Shown here: positions 9,945 through 22,300 of the stretch, in pieces | Position numbering within the stretch: the first letter of the stretch is position 1 | Layout: every line of letters begins with the position of its first letter | Assembly (NCBI GenBank): GCA_025201375.1 | Contig: JAIWZP010000056.1 | Coordinates: 1 to 64,000 of the forward strand | Source of the DNA: Gongronella butleri | Lineage: Eukaryota > Mucoromycota > Mucoromycetes > Mucorales > Cunninghamellaceae | DNA length: 64,000 nucleotides | Direction: 5' to 3' | Translations under genes and position numbers: made by a program | The notes under the pieces: generated by a model | Seen by the model: the letters and a program-made list of their open reading frames with translations, nothing else | The model's database searches: none | What the model was told of the DNA's origin: nothing

Positions 9945-11878
9945 CTAGAAGCGATGATATCTATTTTCTGTGCCGCCAATCAAGGTGCTTTTGGACGTTT
10001 CATGCGTGACGCTGCGTTCATGGATGCTACGTTCCATAAAAATGTCCTCCTCGTCAATCTTGAATTTGTCAATGGGCTCCATTTTGAGCTTTTGCAGTGT
10101 CTCAAAGGCGACGGCACTGAGAGTGCCGCGCGCCGAGCTGGAGCCATGCTGTAGGGACGAGCTATTGTTGTAGCTGGAGTTTTCGGGCAAGCCAAGTGTA
10201 GGTTTGTCGTCGATACGCGGACTATGATAATATAAATGAAGGGGGTGAGCAAAGATTATGTAAAAATGAGACAGGTTAAAAATAGGTGTTCTTGTGCGAC
10301 GCGTGCCAAAGCGGCGCACAAAAAAACACCCGCAAGACCAACCATCCAGGGAGGAGGAGGGGGGCAAGGCGGGAAACAAGAGGATCGCCCCCCTTTTTTT
10401 TCCCCCCCGCGGGCTGGGTGGCTCGCGCTTTGCGCACGTGCTAAGCATCGTTTTTTTTTTTTTTTTGTGAGTGACATACTTGAAGATGACAGGAAACGTG
10501 GCGAGAAAAGACGCGGCAGGGCCAAGGAAATTCCAAACCGAGGCCAAAACAAAGCTGCCAGGGATGCTTTGGATGATGAGCGAGCGCAGGATGCCGTACA
10601 AGAGCAAGAACGCGGCAAAGCCGGCGAGCGCGAGGAACATGATGCCGACAATCAGCTTGATTTTGATCATGCCGACGCGGATAGATGCGTATTGCTTGCT
10701 GGAGCCCTTGTTGTAGAATTTCATCAGGTGATTGGCCAGCACACGGTGTAGCCGGATGCCTGTCAGCAGCACGGCAAGAGAAAGCGACCCGCAATGCACA
10801 AACCAAAGCACATAGAGCACCCGCGTGAAGATCACCGACGCGTAAACATTGGTCGACGATAGCACACCCGCTGCAATGGAGCACACATTGTTCACAATGA
10901 AGGGCGCAATGAAGAATGTCAGGCCAAACACATCCACCGTTCGTGTCGATGGCAGCCATTGCCGCGCAGACGCTTTATGACTCTATGAAAAAAAAAGGAA
11001 AAAAAAAACGCGCGTCGCACGGTGTCAATTATCGCAATTCTGTTTATGTAATGGGCAAGCCCTGCTTTTGCCCACACGCGCGCTTGACACACAAGCAATT
11101 GTACGAGGCATCAATTGCAAAAAAAAAAGGGACAGTGGCACTTACATCAGCCAAGGTTTGCGCAATGCCGAGCAAATAAAGCGCACAACCTCCATAACCC
11201 TATCACAATAAAACAATCTTATTAAGCACGAGTCAACGCATAGAAAATATGCCGGTCTGGTCATACAAATTGCCACGGGAATTCAAAAAGGACTGCGAAA
11301 GATAAAAAAAAAACACGTCAGTGGAGCTCGTTCGCCACTTTAAAACCGTTTCCACTTGGTTAGGTCACTTACAGGATCGACCAAGCACATTGTCTGGCGT
11401 CACGTCCGTCACAAGAATGATCGCTGTCAACATGCGTACTAAAAAAAATCAGGAAAATCAGCAAAAAAACCCTGATTTCGCGCAATTTAGCTGGTCCTTG
11501 GCGAGTGATAGGGGGTCGATTGCTTACGCAGGTTGAAAATAGAGAGGAACAGCATCAAGCAATCAATAGGTCTTGGTTTGAGAATGGATTTTGTCGACAA
11601 GTCAAAAAGCTGTTGGCCCTTGACGGAGCGTCTGTGTATAAACACGCCAAATGCTATACAAAAAAAAGGGGGGCGATCAGGAATCGTGATTGTGGTCATC
11701 GAGAGCGGCGATGGCAATGGCTCTTACTCAATAGGGTGACAAATGCTGAAAAGCCGATCATTGTGTAGTAAATGATGTGGAAGCCACGGGAACCTTCACA
11801 ACCTGTGATTGTTAATCGCCAGTCGCAATAGCAAGTGCCGTCGTCGGCGCATTGGCGGCTCAGCGAGTACGTCTCCAT
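9945..11878 (-). CDS. Seven-TM receptor-like protein B
   Basis: Middle member of the tandem trio; 400 residues from exons 11878-11728, 11653-11528, 11438-11373, 11292-11267 (26 nt), 11199-11146, 10982-10480 and 10221-9945. It begins METYSLSRQC, then CDWRLTITGC before the first membrane helix. Seven hydrophobic segments follow, with the family motifs RPIDC, FEFPWQFGY, ALYLLGIAQTLADSHK, WLPSTRTVDVFGLTF and HCGSLSLAVLLTGIRL. The tail is shorter than in A and ends RYHRF. The intron found in A and C after GIFK is missing here, while the final intron at IFN is shared with C. The 258-nt last intron contains a GC-rich, G-run-rich core and long A/T runs. Function is inferred only from topology. Confidence 0.85.
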
Positions 11879-13503
11879 GAAAAATTAAGATTAGGTAGAG
11901 TGATAAATGTAAAGAGTACGAGTAAACGGGAGCAAAAAGAGGAAGAAAAAGCCAAAATGCAAGATTCATCATGCCCATTTTGAGTTCTTTTTGTTGGCAA
12001 GCCCTCAATTGTCTGTGTGACGCAAAAAAAAGTAATAAAAGTTTGCCCCTGATCAATGATTGGCAGGTGCCGCTCGCTCCTTTTTGTCATCTGAGCACCA
12101 AAAGAGCAAAATAAGCTTCGTTGAGCACCTTTTGCCATTTTCTTTGATGAAGGAAAAGCACATGAAAAGGTTCATCGTCAGAAAATAGCATCGCAAAATC
12201 TTGCGATCGCGTGGTTACCAATGAAGATCCCAGAGTCTTAAAAGTAGGAAACACTTTTTCTTTCTTTCTTATTTTCGTGTCCCGGACACAGGTCCTCACG
12301 CGGTCTCAAATCAATTGCTTTTTTGTTTTTTAAGAGATGGCAGTGCGCGGGGAACGAGTGGATCCTGGCGCCCGGAATTTTTCCTCACCAAAAGTTGGGT
12401 TGTCAGCGCTGTTTTGAATTGTCAAGATCCACACCCATCGCCGACAGCCTGGGACTAGAGACAGTCCAGGATGGGTTAGGTTACACGGAGTGTGTTCCGT
12501 TGGACAAGCGTCCAATTTACACTTGCAACATTGCCGGATGCCTTGTTGAAAACGCGGGGTCACATGAAAATGGCTTGAAATGAAAAAAAAAAAAAACGAG
12601 ATGAATTCTGCGTGGGGGAACGGGCCCGAGAAAGTGCAATTGTACAACGGCCTCTTCAATTGCGAAAGAAAAAAAGACGCTAAAACCTCATGGAAAATAG
12701 CATCAGGCATCAAGAAAGGCGCCATAATGCAGGTCATCGGGCTATGGTTTGACAGCGCGGGTACATTGCATTGGTTTGCACGCAAGTAAAAGATCGCACT
12801 TACCTTTGCCGCACACGGAGGTCGTGCTCATCTTTGGGAACCATGGAATTCGAACACAGATTTTATTGGAAACCCGTGACCACGGAAGCGAGGGATTAGT
12901 CCAAAAAGAAAAAAAGCGAGAAAAATCAGGTATTGACGTGCATCGGCCGCAAGCGAACATGACACAGGCGCGTGCAGAATTCATTTAATGACCCACTTGA
13001 CCCCTTTAAAACGCGTGTTTGTGGGGTCGGGCTCATCCAATGCGATCCGACACGACAAAAAAGTGTTCAACGTGTAAACAAGGGACCTTTTACGCGCTGC
13101 CGCGCGTCTCATAGGATCTAATGGCTTTTTTCACGTTTGCAACACACCCTTCCAACAACTTGGCTCGCGGCGACATGCAAAAGATGCGCCGTCCGACCAC
13201 ATTTAAAACGTTTTTTGTTTCTTTTGTCCCCACTTTCTGGTCCACGCTGCCTCTGTGTTGTGCATTTGGTAGCGAGAGAATCAAAGACGACATGGGCGTT
13301 GATCCGTAACGTTCAAAATCGCGTGAATGCCGGGTAATGCGCTTTGCAAGCATTAAAAGATGGAATTTGTCTTTCAAAAAAGCCATTGCGCGCATTTTTG
13401 TCCTTTCAAGCGCATGTGAACTAGCTTAATAATCACGGTCATTCAAGCATACAAGCCAGTACGACATTGTCATTAGCCAGCAAATTGCGCTGACTTGATG
13501 CTT

Positions 13504-13505
<2 letters not shown>

Positions 13506-13561
<56 letters not shown>
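13506..13561. repeat. Poly(A)56 homopolymer tract
   Basis: An uninterrupted run of 56 A on the plus strand. It lies about 42 bases beyond the poly(A) signal of seven-TM gene C. Because that gene is on the minus strand, the run reads as T in its sense direction, so it is not a genomic copy of that gene's mRNA tail. Confidence 0.9.
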
Positions 13562-13562
<1 letters not shown>

Positions 13563-13602
13563 GTGAGACGGCCGTTGAATTGGGCACTTGTACTGCGAGA
13601 GC

Positions 13603-13608
13603 TTTATT
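13603..13608 (-). terminator. AATAAA polyadenylation signal of seven-TM gene C
   Basis: TTTATT on the plus strand (AATAAA in sense), about 126 bases after the gene C stop codon. Confidence 0.5.
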
Positions 13609-13733
13609 TATAATGGAATGGACAAGTAAGATGCAAAAGGGATGAATGGGGCTAGACGGTGCGCGGGGGAGGCGGGGGGGGGAATTAATATAAAAAAAGT
13701 GGAAAATACAAAGGTATGTTTGACAAGCGTGTT

Positions 13734-15874
13734 TTACGCGGTCGCTTGGACGAGGCCGACCTTGGATGTTTTGCCAGCGTAAGCAACGTCGTCCAGCGGG
13801 ATGCCGACATTGGAGGTGAGGATCGTGCTTGGCTCGTAGGCGGCCGCTTGTGTCTCGTACGCATAGTCGTCGGGCCCATCGTCAAATTGTCCATGATGCT
13901 TCAATTGAGAAAAAGCATTATGACTCAGCGTGCCCGTGTAGCTATTATCTTGATTGTTCGTGTACGTCGAGAATTGCGTGTCGTAATTGCCAATGACGTT
14001 GCCGTTACCCGACGTGATCACATTGGTGCCTGTCTCCGCCTTGTCCGATGATGCGAGCTTCAAGCCAAAGAACGTTGGGCCCTTTGCATTCGAATTGGGG
14101 CTGATGGCAACGTAAAAAAAAAAAAAAAAAAAAAGGTGAGTCACGCGCGCATTCATCGCTAATTCGCGGGTCATTAGTAGCTTACTTGAAAATGATGGCG
14201 GCTTCGACGGCCAGAGTCGTAAAGGCACCGAGCAAATTCCAAATGGCGCTCAGAACCATGCTGCCCACGGTGTTGACAATGATGATGTTGCGCAGAATTC
14301 CATAAAGCAGCAAAAAGGTGGCAAAAGAAATCAGACAAATGAAAATGATGGACACAACGGCCTTGATCTAGTTACACAAGAATAGAAAAAAGAATAAAGA
14401 GACGCGTCAGCAAATTGGGTTGCCCAAATGACAAATCGATTGCCACGTCAGGATCGCACGCATGCTGTCATATGTCGTTTTTTTTTTTTTTTTTTTTTTT
14501 TACCTTGAAAATGCCTGTTTTCAAAGGCGCCCAGCGCGAGCCTGTGCGCTGGAACTTGGCCAGGTACACATTAAGGACACCGACGAGGCGGATGCCGCAC
14601 ATGAGCACGGTCAGGCCAAGCGCCGAGCAATGAATGAACCACAGCACGTACAAGACATGAATGAAGACTTCTGCCAGGTATGGGTTTGAGTCGGCAAGAA
14701 TACCAGTCGCCAGCGAGCACACGTTGTTAGTGATGAACGGGGCAAAGAAAAAGGTAAGACCAATGATGTCCACGGTCGTCGGCGACGGCAGCCAGCCGCT
14801 CGCAAGCGCCTTATGGCTCTAAACAATGAAAAAAAAAAAAGAATAATTGAGCACCCCATTTTTGTCAATTGGCACTGGGTTTCTTTTGACAGCAGCTGGT
14901 GTCACCTCAAAGGAAGGTGACACCAGCCAAACTTAATTTCGAGGAGAGCGATTTAATTTTTTTTTTTTTTTACCTCGGCCAATGCCTGCGCAATGCCAAT
15001 CAGATAGAGCGCAAAGCTGCCATAGCCAAATTGCCAGCCAATCTCGAACCTGACGCCCAAGAAGAAAAAAAAAAGGGAGAGGGGAGGGGTAACAAAGGGG
15101 GGGGGTCAGTGATCTGCTGTAACGCGCGAATCCACGCCGAAAGGGTATTTCGGCTGCTTCTACTCCCATGGAACTCACAGAAAGGAGCGCGCAATCCAAT
15201 TGTCAGGAGCAACATTGGTGACTAAGACGACACTGTTGATCAATCGGACTGGCAATGGGATACAAAAAAAGCGAAAAAAAAAATTAGGCTTTGGGCGGCA
15301 TTTGCAAAGCATGACGCGGGCACAGGTGTGTCGCTCATATAAATCCATCTTGGGCCCAGGCTTCCTTACGTATATTAAAAATAGTGAGGAAGAGAAGCAT
15401 GCTGTCCAGGGGCCGAGGGCGGAAACAATTCTTATGAATGCCGAAATCGAACAATTGCTGCCCATTGAAGCCGATGCGATGCACGAGAATGCAGATGCCT
15501 GTTGCATAAGAGTAAAAAAGGAGTCAAAATCTGGCAATCCGAGCGTTTTATGATCTTCAAAAACAAGGGTGCGGCTGGGGTTGCGTCTCCTTTTTTTTGT
15601 TGTTGTTTGGTGTTTCTAGAAGCATGGCACAGGAGTAAAGGAGTGTTTGCGACTTTACCTATGAGAATGGCCGCGCCGGAAACGCCAATGTTCAACATGT
15701 TGATGATATAGGACGCTTGCTGCTCGGCGCAACCGTATATTGTCAGGCGCCTGTGAACAAAAAGAAATGAGTTCCCATGACCCGCAGCCTTCATTTTCGC
15801 TCGTCATACCAATCACAATGCGCGACGCCATCTACATAGATGCGCGTCAGGTTACCGGAAAACTCCATGCTCAT
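13734..15874 (-). CDS. Seven-TM receptor-like protein C
   Basis: Third tandem paralogue; 431 residues from exons 15874-15810, 15750-15659, 15498-15370, 15248-15179, 15049-14974, 14818-14504, 14367-14186 and 14100-13734. It starts MSMEFSGNLTRIYVDG, then CDWRLTIYGC, then seven hydrophobic segments with RPLDS, FEIGWQFGY, ALYLIGIAQALAESHK, WLPSPTTVDIIGLTFFFAPF and HCSALGLTVLMCGIRL. The tail is rich in Asn, Ser, Thr and Gly. Its 129-nt exon 3 and 315-nt exon 6 have exactly the same lengths as their counterparts in gene A, and intron phases match at shared positions. A frame upstream of the ATG stays open but is unlike either paralogue, so I start at 15874 (15868 is the alternative). Ligand and signalling partner are unknown. 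Confidence 0.85.
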
Positions 15875-18800
15875 AATGGAGCCAAAAAAATGAAAAGTGT
15901 AGGCAAATGGGAAAGAAGAAAGAGAGAGAAACGGAAAAAGGGCCATGATCTCACCGTCCAGTGTATTTGTGCTCCCAGGCAAACGCTCTCGACCATCCCA
16001 AAATAGAAATCTGGCTGACCAACCCCCATTTTTTCTGAAGGGCCCTTTTTTTTTCAATGCTCTGGCAATAAAAAAAGCAAAAAGTCAGCGGCCAAATTGC
16101 AAAAAAAAAAAAAAATAGCCAGCAAAACATCGCAACGCCATGATTAAAAGCATGAATCCAGTGGATGTTGTGGCCACTCTTTATTTGCATGGCGTGCATC
16201 TTGCCCATAGTCGGGAGTGCTCTTTTCCCGCGCAAACCTCGAGAAATAATAATAAGATCTCAAGGGAAATCATTTTTAGCTTTCCAATGCCGCTTTATCC
16301 TCGTCCAATAGGAAGCATTGGAACGCGACAGCAATCAAAAGGCTCATCCGAGTACCGCCTTCCGCCGTCGGTCCCTTGCACACCCTTTGCCCCATTGGGG
16401 CCCATGTGAACAAGCGCACTATAATAATAGACCTTACCGCAAATCACGCTCCAGGGCGCGTCACAGGCGTCATTCTACCTCACTCTTTTTTTTTTTTTTA
16501 TGATGAGCGTGTCGCTCGTATCGTATTTGCATCAACTCTATTTACGGTCATGTGATGCACTCCCCACGGGTTGGGACTCATGCAAAAAAATATGCCTAAC
16601 TGTTTTTGTGTGCGACCCAATCGACGCGCACACAAAGAAGTGACACCCAATCTTTGGTTGAACAAATTGGTTCTCGCTTTCGTCACACAGATCAAACTGG
16701 CTGGCCCACGTTCTCAGGGGAAGATCGCCTTTCCCAGGCCCTCGTTTTTAGTTTTTTTTTTGTAGAAATATGAAAAAAAAAAGAGGCGCGCGACGAGTGC
16801 GCCGCACCCCGAAATGAAATCCGCGTGGTTGCAGAAATGGACAACCATGCAGGGTCGCTGTTTCAGAAAGGGCAGACGATCGACAAGGCAAAGCAATCTC
16901 AAAACGACGGAGATCGCAACGTGGCACGTGAAAATGACAAGATGGGCAAAACATGGCGATTTCGCGTCGCACAAAGCTGGTTGCTGGGACCAGGCCAATA
17001 CGTCCATTTGAGCGTTTAGGTCGCAATGGGCGCGGTTTATCTGCGCTTGTATGCCGCGTCGCGGTTATTTCGGTTTTTTTTTTTTGATCTTTGACGCACA
17101 TTTACTTTTTACCTGTTGGCATCAAAATGAACGAAATGGGCGTCCTGATTCTGTGGTTCACAACCAGTACTCTGGCTTCCATCTTTTCTTGGTAGTTACG
17201 ATAGATAGTCGAATGCAGGTTTTTTTTTTTTTTTTTGGAAAATGGCATTTCGATCGTATCTGCTCCAATGGCAGATCTTGAGATACAAAATTATGCGTGA
17301 TTTATTCCATGCCCATGAAGAACCACTAGGCCTATTTTGGCACGGATTGAATCACTGTATCGCCAGTAAATATGAGTTTCGTGAATCTAGGTGCTTGATT
17401 GGTGCATGGCCCAAAATGTCGAGTATGGGAGCGCGTCAAACCTCATGTAGGAGCTTTGGTCGTCTGTTTGTTCCGCGCTTAGCAAAAACAACTCTGATAA
17501 TTCATTACGTGGTTGTCACAAAACCTACGATCAAAGCATTTTTATCCTCTTTTTGATCTTTTGTCGAAAAAGCCCGCAACCTGCATGCCCGTTTGCTCTT
17601 TAAATCAAGAACGCTATCTGTTGCCGTTAAAACGAGCCCACCTTTGGCTCTCTGTGGCCACTCGTTGGAGCGAAATGATCATTTTCAAAAAGCACAGATT
17701 TTCCAAGGGATGGAGTCGAGGGATTGCAAAACGCGAAATGTAGGTCCTCAGATCGCCACGCGGTTTAAACCACATGGTTCTGTCATCATAATAACCGATG
17801 CAAATGCAATAAAAAAAGAAGGTGCATTGGCTGGTTGTCGCGCGAAATGCAATTTGCGTCTTTTTTTCGCCTCAAGGCCAGGTCGAAAAAAATTGGTCAC
17901 AGAGCCGCGAAACAGCGACCATCAGAAAGAGCACGGTTTGCTGCGTCTGGGAATGTCAATGATCCCTGCAAAATGTGAGTTCCAGACAGAATGGATGCGA
18001 ACAGCAAGTTTGCGGGGAACCTTTGACGCGTGAAAAACCGCGTCAAGCGTCGAATCCCGCGCGCCTGTTACCAATCAAATATATGCACTTGTGGCTCTCT
18101 TGCCTGTAGACGCGTCGGCATTGCTCTTTGGACGCGTCTTCCCGTGTAATTCACCCTTGAAACTAAATTGAAAATTCCACATTGCTCGTTAGCGAGTAGA
18201 TGGATCGTCCTCTTTTTTTGCCATTTTTCATGGTTTCTCCATGCGGGTGCTCCAGTGTACAAGTTTGGTGCTGTTCCGCGAACCCATTTTTTAAATTTTT
18301 TTCCAGGCGGCTCAACACGATTAAAATTTCATTTGTGCGTGGCACGTCCCAAAGCAGTTTTGGGCTGCGGCAAGTTGCATCCATTTCGAATTTTTAGCTA
18401 CCCATTGCAGGTTGCGATGCGTTTCGGTAGCTATTTTAGTGTCTGATTGGCAAGTGACTAGTAAAATTTTGTTTAAAAAGAGCCGTCCATAAATTTTTTT
18501 TTCGAAATTCTGCCCAAATTAAACCCAAGCTGGGACCAAGTTGTTGACTGGCCGCGGCGCGCTCCTTCGCTCTTTTTTCTTGGTATTTGCAAAGGGCTCG
18601 GCCAGTTCAGTCTTGGAGATGCTCGTTCATTTTAATTTTTTTATTCAATCTTTTCGAAAAAGTTGGTGCTGACATCTACTTTTATTTGTTGCAACGCTTT
18701 CAATGTCAATGAACGATAGTCCGGTTCAAGCTTGACCAAGGTTGGTTTATTGCAACTCTAGCAAATACCTATTTCTTTATAAATGGAAGTTTGATGCATT

Positions 18801-19379
18801 TGTTTGATCGTTGCTTTCTGACGTGCACCAAGGGTACCACTGCATAAATATCTGTGCTTAAACCACGTCAAGATCTTTGCAACAAAAAATGAGCCACTAC
18901 CAGGCAGAGCAGTCGAATATCAGGCATGATTAGCTCATTTATAATGATTTTTTGGTTGTTTAACCCACTCAATCGACGTGTTACGCTGATGCCTGCTCAT
19001 TGAGATGATGCTTCCATGTTTTTCTCGATACAGTACGATAAAACAATTTTTCCGCCCTCGAGAGTGCTGCTACCGGCAAGTGGGTTCAAAAAGAACCATT
19101 CTCTGAAAATCGTCATTTTTAAGCGTCCCCGCGCTTGCTGAGATCTCATTGCTGTGCGCGCGACCGCCGCGTCCTTTGAAAAAAAACAAAGCAAGTGGAA
19201 AATGATATCAAGTTTTTAAGAGGAAATGCAAATTTACGGTAAAAGGGACAAAGAAAGCTGTGAAAAAAGGATAAAAGTGTGACATGGATTTGCTCATGCT
19301 AAAGATGCAAGAAAGATGCAAAGATGCGAAAATGTACAAAGGAGGAAGAAGCAGATGGGGCGGGGGGAGGGGGTGCGCA
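15875..19379. other. Gene-free region with one dispersed-element copy
   Basis: Upstream of seven-TM gene C and downstream of SEN1. Apart from the element copy near 17.6-18.24 kb, it shows A/T runs and no gene I can support. A 30-base similarity around the ACGGGT word at 16566 also occurs near 51372, in both cases beside an element copy. Confidence 0.5.
17590..18240 (+). pseudogene. Dispersed element, copy 3, with a 107-codon open frame
   Basis: The least damaged copy. From the ATG at 17710 a frame runs to TGA at 18031-18033 (107 codons). The protein includes NAIKKEGALAGCRAKCNL, DHQKEHGLL and SMIPAKCEFQTEWMRTAS. These align with NAIKPRAPLIGFCVKCNL, HKKEHVLL and SMITSKNEFQ on the minus strand at 33.06-32.8 kb. 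They also align with NAIKTTGSLAKYREK, HQKEHSSL and KCDFLTDLTR at 50.8-51.0 kb. Cys and His spacing hints at a metal-binding fold but differs between copies. The TGA lies in an 8-bp inverted repeat (TTGACGCG at 18023-18030, CGCGTCAA at 18039-18046). No known family is recognised; this could be a decayed gene, a transposon remnant or a short living gene. Confidence 0.6.
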
Positions 19380-22300
19380 TCAACGTCGCTGGCGCTGAAT
19401 CGTATTCAAGAGATCGTCCATGGATTTGGCATTGGATGGTTCTCTGCGCGGCTGCGATTGCATCTGCCTGTATCTGGCTTCTTCCTGTCTATAATGGCGC
19501 ATGGCCTGTTTTTGGCCATCGAGCTAAATTTTCAAAAAAACAAGGGCAATTGAGTCACGCGAGATCCTTTTTGACAGCGCATCATTGTCGACTCACTTCC
19601 ATGCGTGCCCGTTCCTTGGGATCAAGTCGTGCATTGTTTGCAGGGGGATAGGGGGCACGAGAAGACTAAGAACGAAAGCGGGGTTTGAATCACGTGTCGT
19701 GTCGCGTCGCATGCGCGATTTGTCTCTTTTTCCTTTTTTTTTTTTTACCTTGTCGGCGCGTTGTTTCGTCTTGGGTATGAACAGTCCGCTTGCTTGTGGG
19801 CGCGTATTTTGTCGTGCGGTGCGGTAATCCTGCAGGTTTGCGTGCTGTTGGCGGCGTGACGCGTCGCTTGGTCGTGAGGAGGGGGGATGGTTGCGATCAG
19901 GGCGTTCATGATGGCGGTGCTGGTGCGATGAGGATGACGAGCGACTGGACGAGTGCCGTGAGGGTGGATCCAATGATACATCGCTATCCATACGTTTGTC
20001 TTGATTGTCGTCCTTGTCCACGTCCATTGGGGTGCTGTTGCCGTTTGTGTTGTCGTTGTGGTCATCGTGTGTGACCTTTTCTTTCAGATGCACGTTGGCC
20101 AGGGCGTGATGAACCGCGTCCGTGCGCGTTTCGTCGCTGGAGGATGGCGCCAACTGAAGCGGCGTACGCGATATTGCTGAATTGCTACTGGTGCTATGCG
20201 TGACCACGGGTGGCATGCCCGACGGCCGCCGCGGCACAGCAGACACGGACGTGCGGCGCTGTTTGGGTGGCCTCGCCGTGGCAATCTGCGGAATGGACCC
20301 GCCATCGCCATTGTCACTGGCGGCCACGCGCTTCCGGTCGTGGATTTGCACGCGTGGCTTGGGTGCAGGCGTGTCAAACAGATTCGACCGACGATCATGC
20401 ACCGTCGTCACCGTATGTCCAAAGTATGGCGCGGATTCCTGCACAAAATGGGAAAAAAAGAAGAAAAAAAAGAAAAAAAAAAGTAAAAAACGAGTTTTCG
20501 CGCCTTTTTTTTTTATCTTGCAACGCTCCTCCAATTTTGGTACGTACGTCGGCCATGAGTCTGCGATTGGATGCATCCGAGACGAGCTCGCCCCAGTAGG
20601 GGTCGTGGCGCAGGGTTTTTGCGTGGCCGAGGACAAAAAGCGACTGTTTGGCACGCGTGATGCCGACGTTCATGCGGCGCATGTCGGCAAGGAAGCCAAT
20701 GCCAGTGCCGCCCTTGCTGCCGCGCGCACGCACGCACGAGAAGAGGATGATATCTTTTTCTTGGCCTTGGAAGCCATCAATCGTGTTAAAATCAATGGCG
20801 CTAAGGATCCTTGAGCCGAAATGTTGCTCGAAGCGCGACTTTAGCTGACTGACTTGCTGCTTGTACGGCGTGATGACGCCAATGCGCGACGCAAACTTGG
20901 GAAAAAAAAAACGATAAAAGGCAAAAATGAGCCACCCTTTCCTCTTTTTTGTCCGTTTTGTTCCCGTCTCTTTACCTTTTCATCTGGATATTCCCTGGAC
21001 AGCATGTCGACAATGGTGACGGCAGCATTGGCCTCTGCAATGTTATACATGGATTGGCCAGCGCCTAATCGTTCCTCGCCATCCATCACATTGACAAAGA
21101 GATAAGGACTGAATTTCTTGTGCCAGGATGCGTGCGTCAGGTCGCCCATGCGCGGGCCGTCTGTGAGACGCGACTTGTAAAACATCCAGCTGGGAAATTT
21201 GCTAATGGCCGGATTCATGCGGTATTGAATGCTAAAAAAAAAAAGACAAATGTCAGCTTGTCATTCATCGACCGCCGCTCTGTGGCACCAAGGACGCGTC
21301 TTTTGGAGGGTCAATGGGGAGGGGGGACGCGTTGTTTTGCCCAATTCTTTTACCTGAGAAGATAGACACTATCGGGCGCATTCTTCTCGAGACGCACAAA
21401 CAAACTTTGCTCATAGTCATATTTGGCGGCCATCTTTGATATGACGGTGGGCGGCAACTGGTTGGGATCTACGCGTACCAAAAAATGATGAGCAACAAAT
21501 CACAAAAAAATAAAAAAAAATAAAAATAAAAGATCTTTACCACCGACGAGGATACAGCGCTGGCAATTGTACTTTAGAGGGATGAGGGAGCTGATTTCCA
21601 CTGCTTGTGCTGCCTCATCGACGACGACAGTATCAAAGGTGAGTCCGAGGTCTGCGAGGATGGCGCTGCCGGAGCCGGAGAGCGTGGCGCACACAATGTC
21701 TGATTTGGCAAACACTTTTTGGCGCGCACGGACGCGGGACGCCTCCATTTCGCGCACATAGTCGCGCTGGTTCTCAAAGACGTCCTTGAGCACGATGCGC
21801 TGGCTCTTTTTCTGGTCGACGAGGGCCTTGCGGCGGTCGCGCAGGCGTGCCGTCGTGGCAGGGTCATTGCTGCTGGCAATGTCGCGCTCTAATTGCTCCA
21901 GATCGAGCTGCAGCTGGTTGAGCCGGTCCTGGACGCGTTCCTTGCGCTCAATGAATGACTGATTCGCCTCCTTGTCGGCATCGCTGCCCCCAAGCTCCAG
22001 ATCAATGAGGCGGTCGAGCACAAGGTCCTTGACACTGGAATGAATTGACTCGGTGACGCCCACACGCACGACATTAGGCTTGACAAGGCCGCGCGCCGTG
22101 GGCACACCTTCCTTGAGACGCTTGCAAATCTCGTCGACGGCCGCATTGCTAGGCGCACACACGAGAATACGCCCACCGCCGCCATTAAGCGCCTGATGAT
22201 GTTGGTGTCGCGCTTTGGCATCGTCCATCAGAGCTACAAGCATGCTGAGAATCGTCTTGGTTTTGCCAGTGCCTGGCGGGCTAACAAAAATAATAAAAAA

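Larger units (their letters stand above)
11879..13733. other. Intergenic between seven-TM genes B and C
   Basis: Upstream of gene B and downstream of gene C. It contains a 56-A tract at 13506-13561 and a poly(A) signal for gene C. Several 60-150 codon open frames occur here but none shows family motifs, a plausible splice context or similarity to other parts of the window. Confidence 0.45.

Noticed and set aside
12323..13395. Several 60-150 codon ORFs between seven-TM genes B and C
   Set aside because: No motif, no mutual similarity to the paralogues and no convincing splice partners.
13506..13561. Poly(A)56 as the tail of a retroposed copy
   Set aside because: No processed gene copy lies upstream on the plus strand, and similar tracts occur throughout introns and gaps.
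15000..19000. Search for tRNA genes by B-box-like words
   Set aside because: Near matches such as GTCGAATCCC at 18050 lack an A box and any cloverleaf; no tRNA or rRNA was found in the window.
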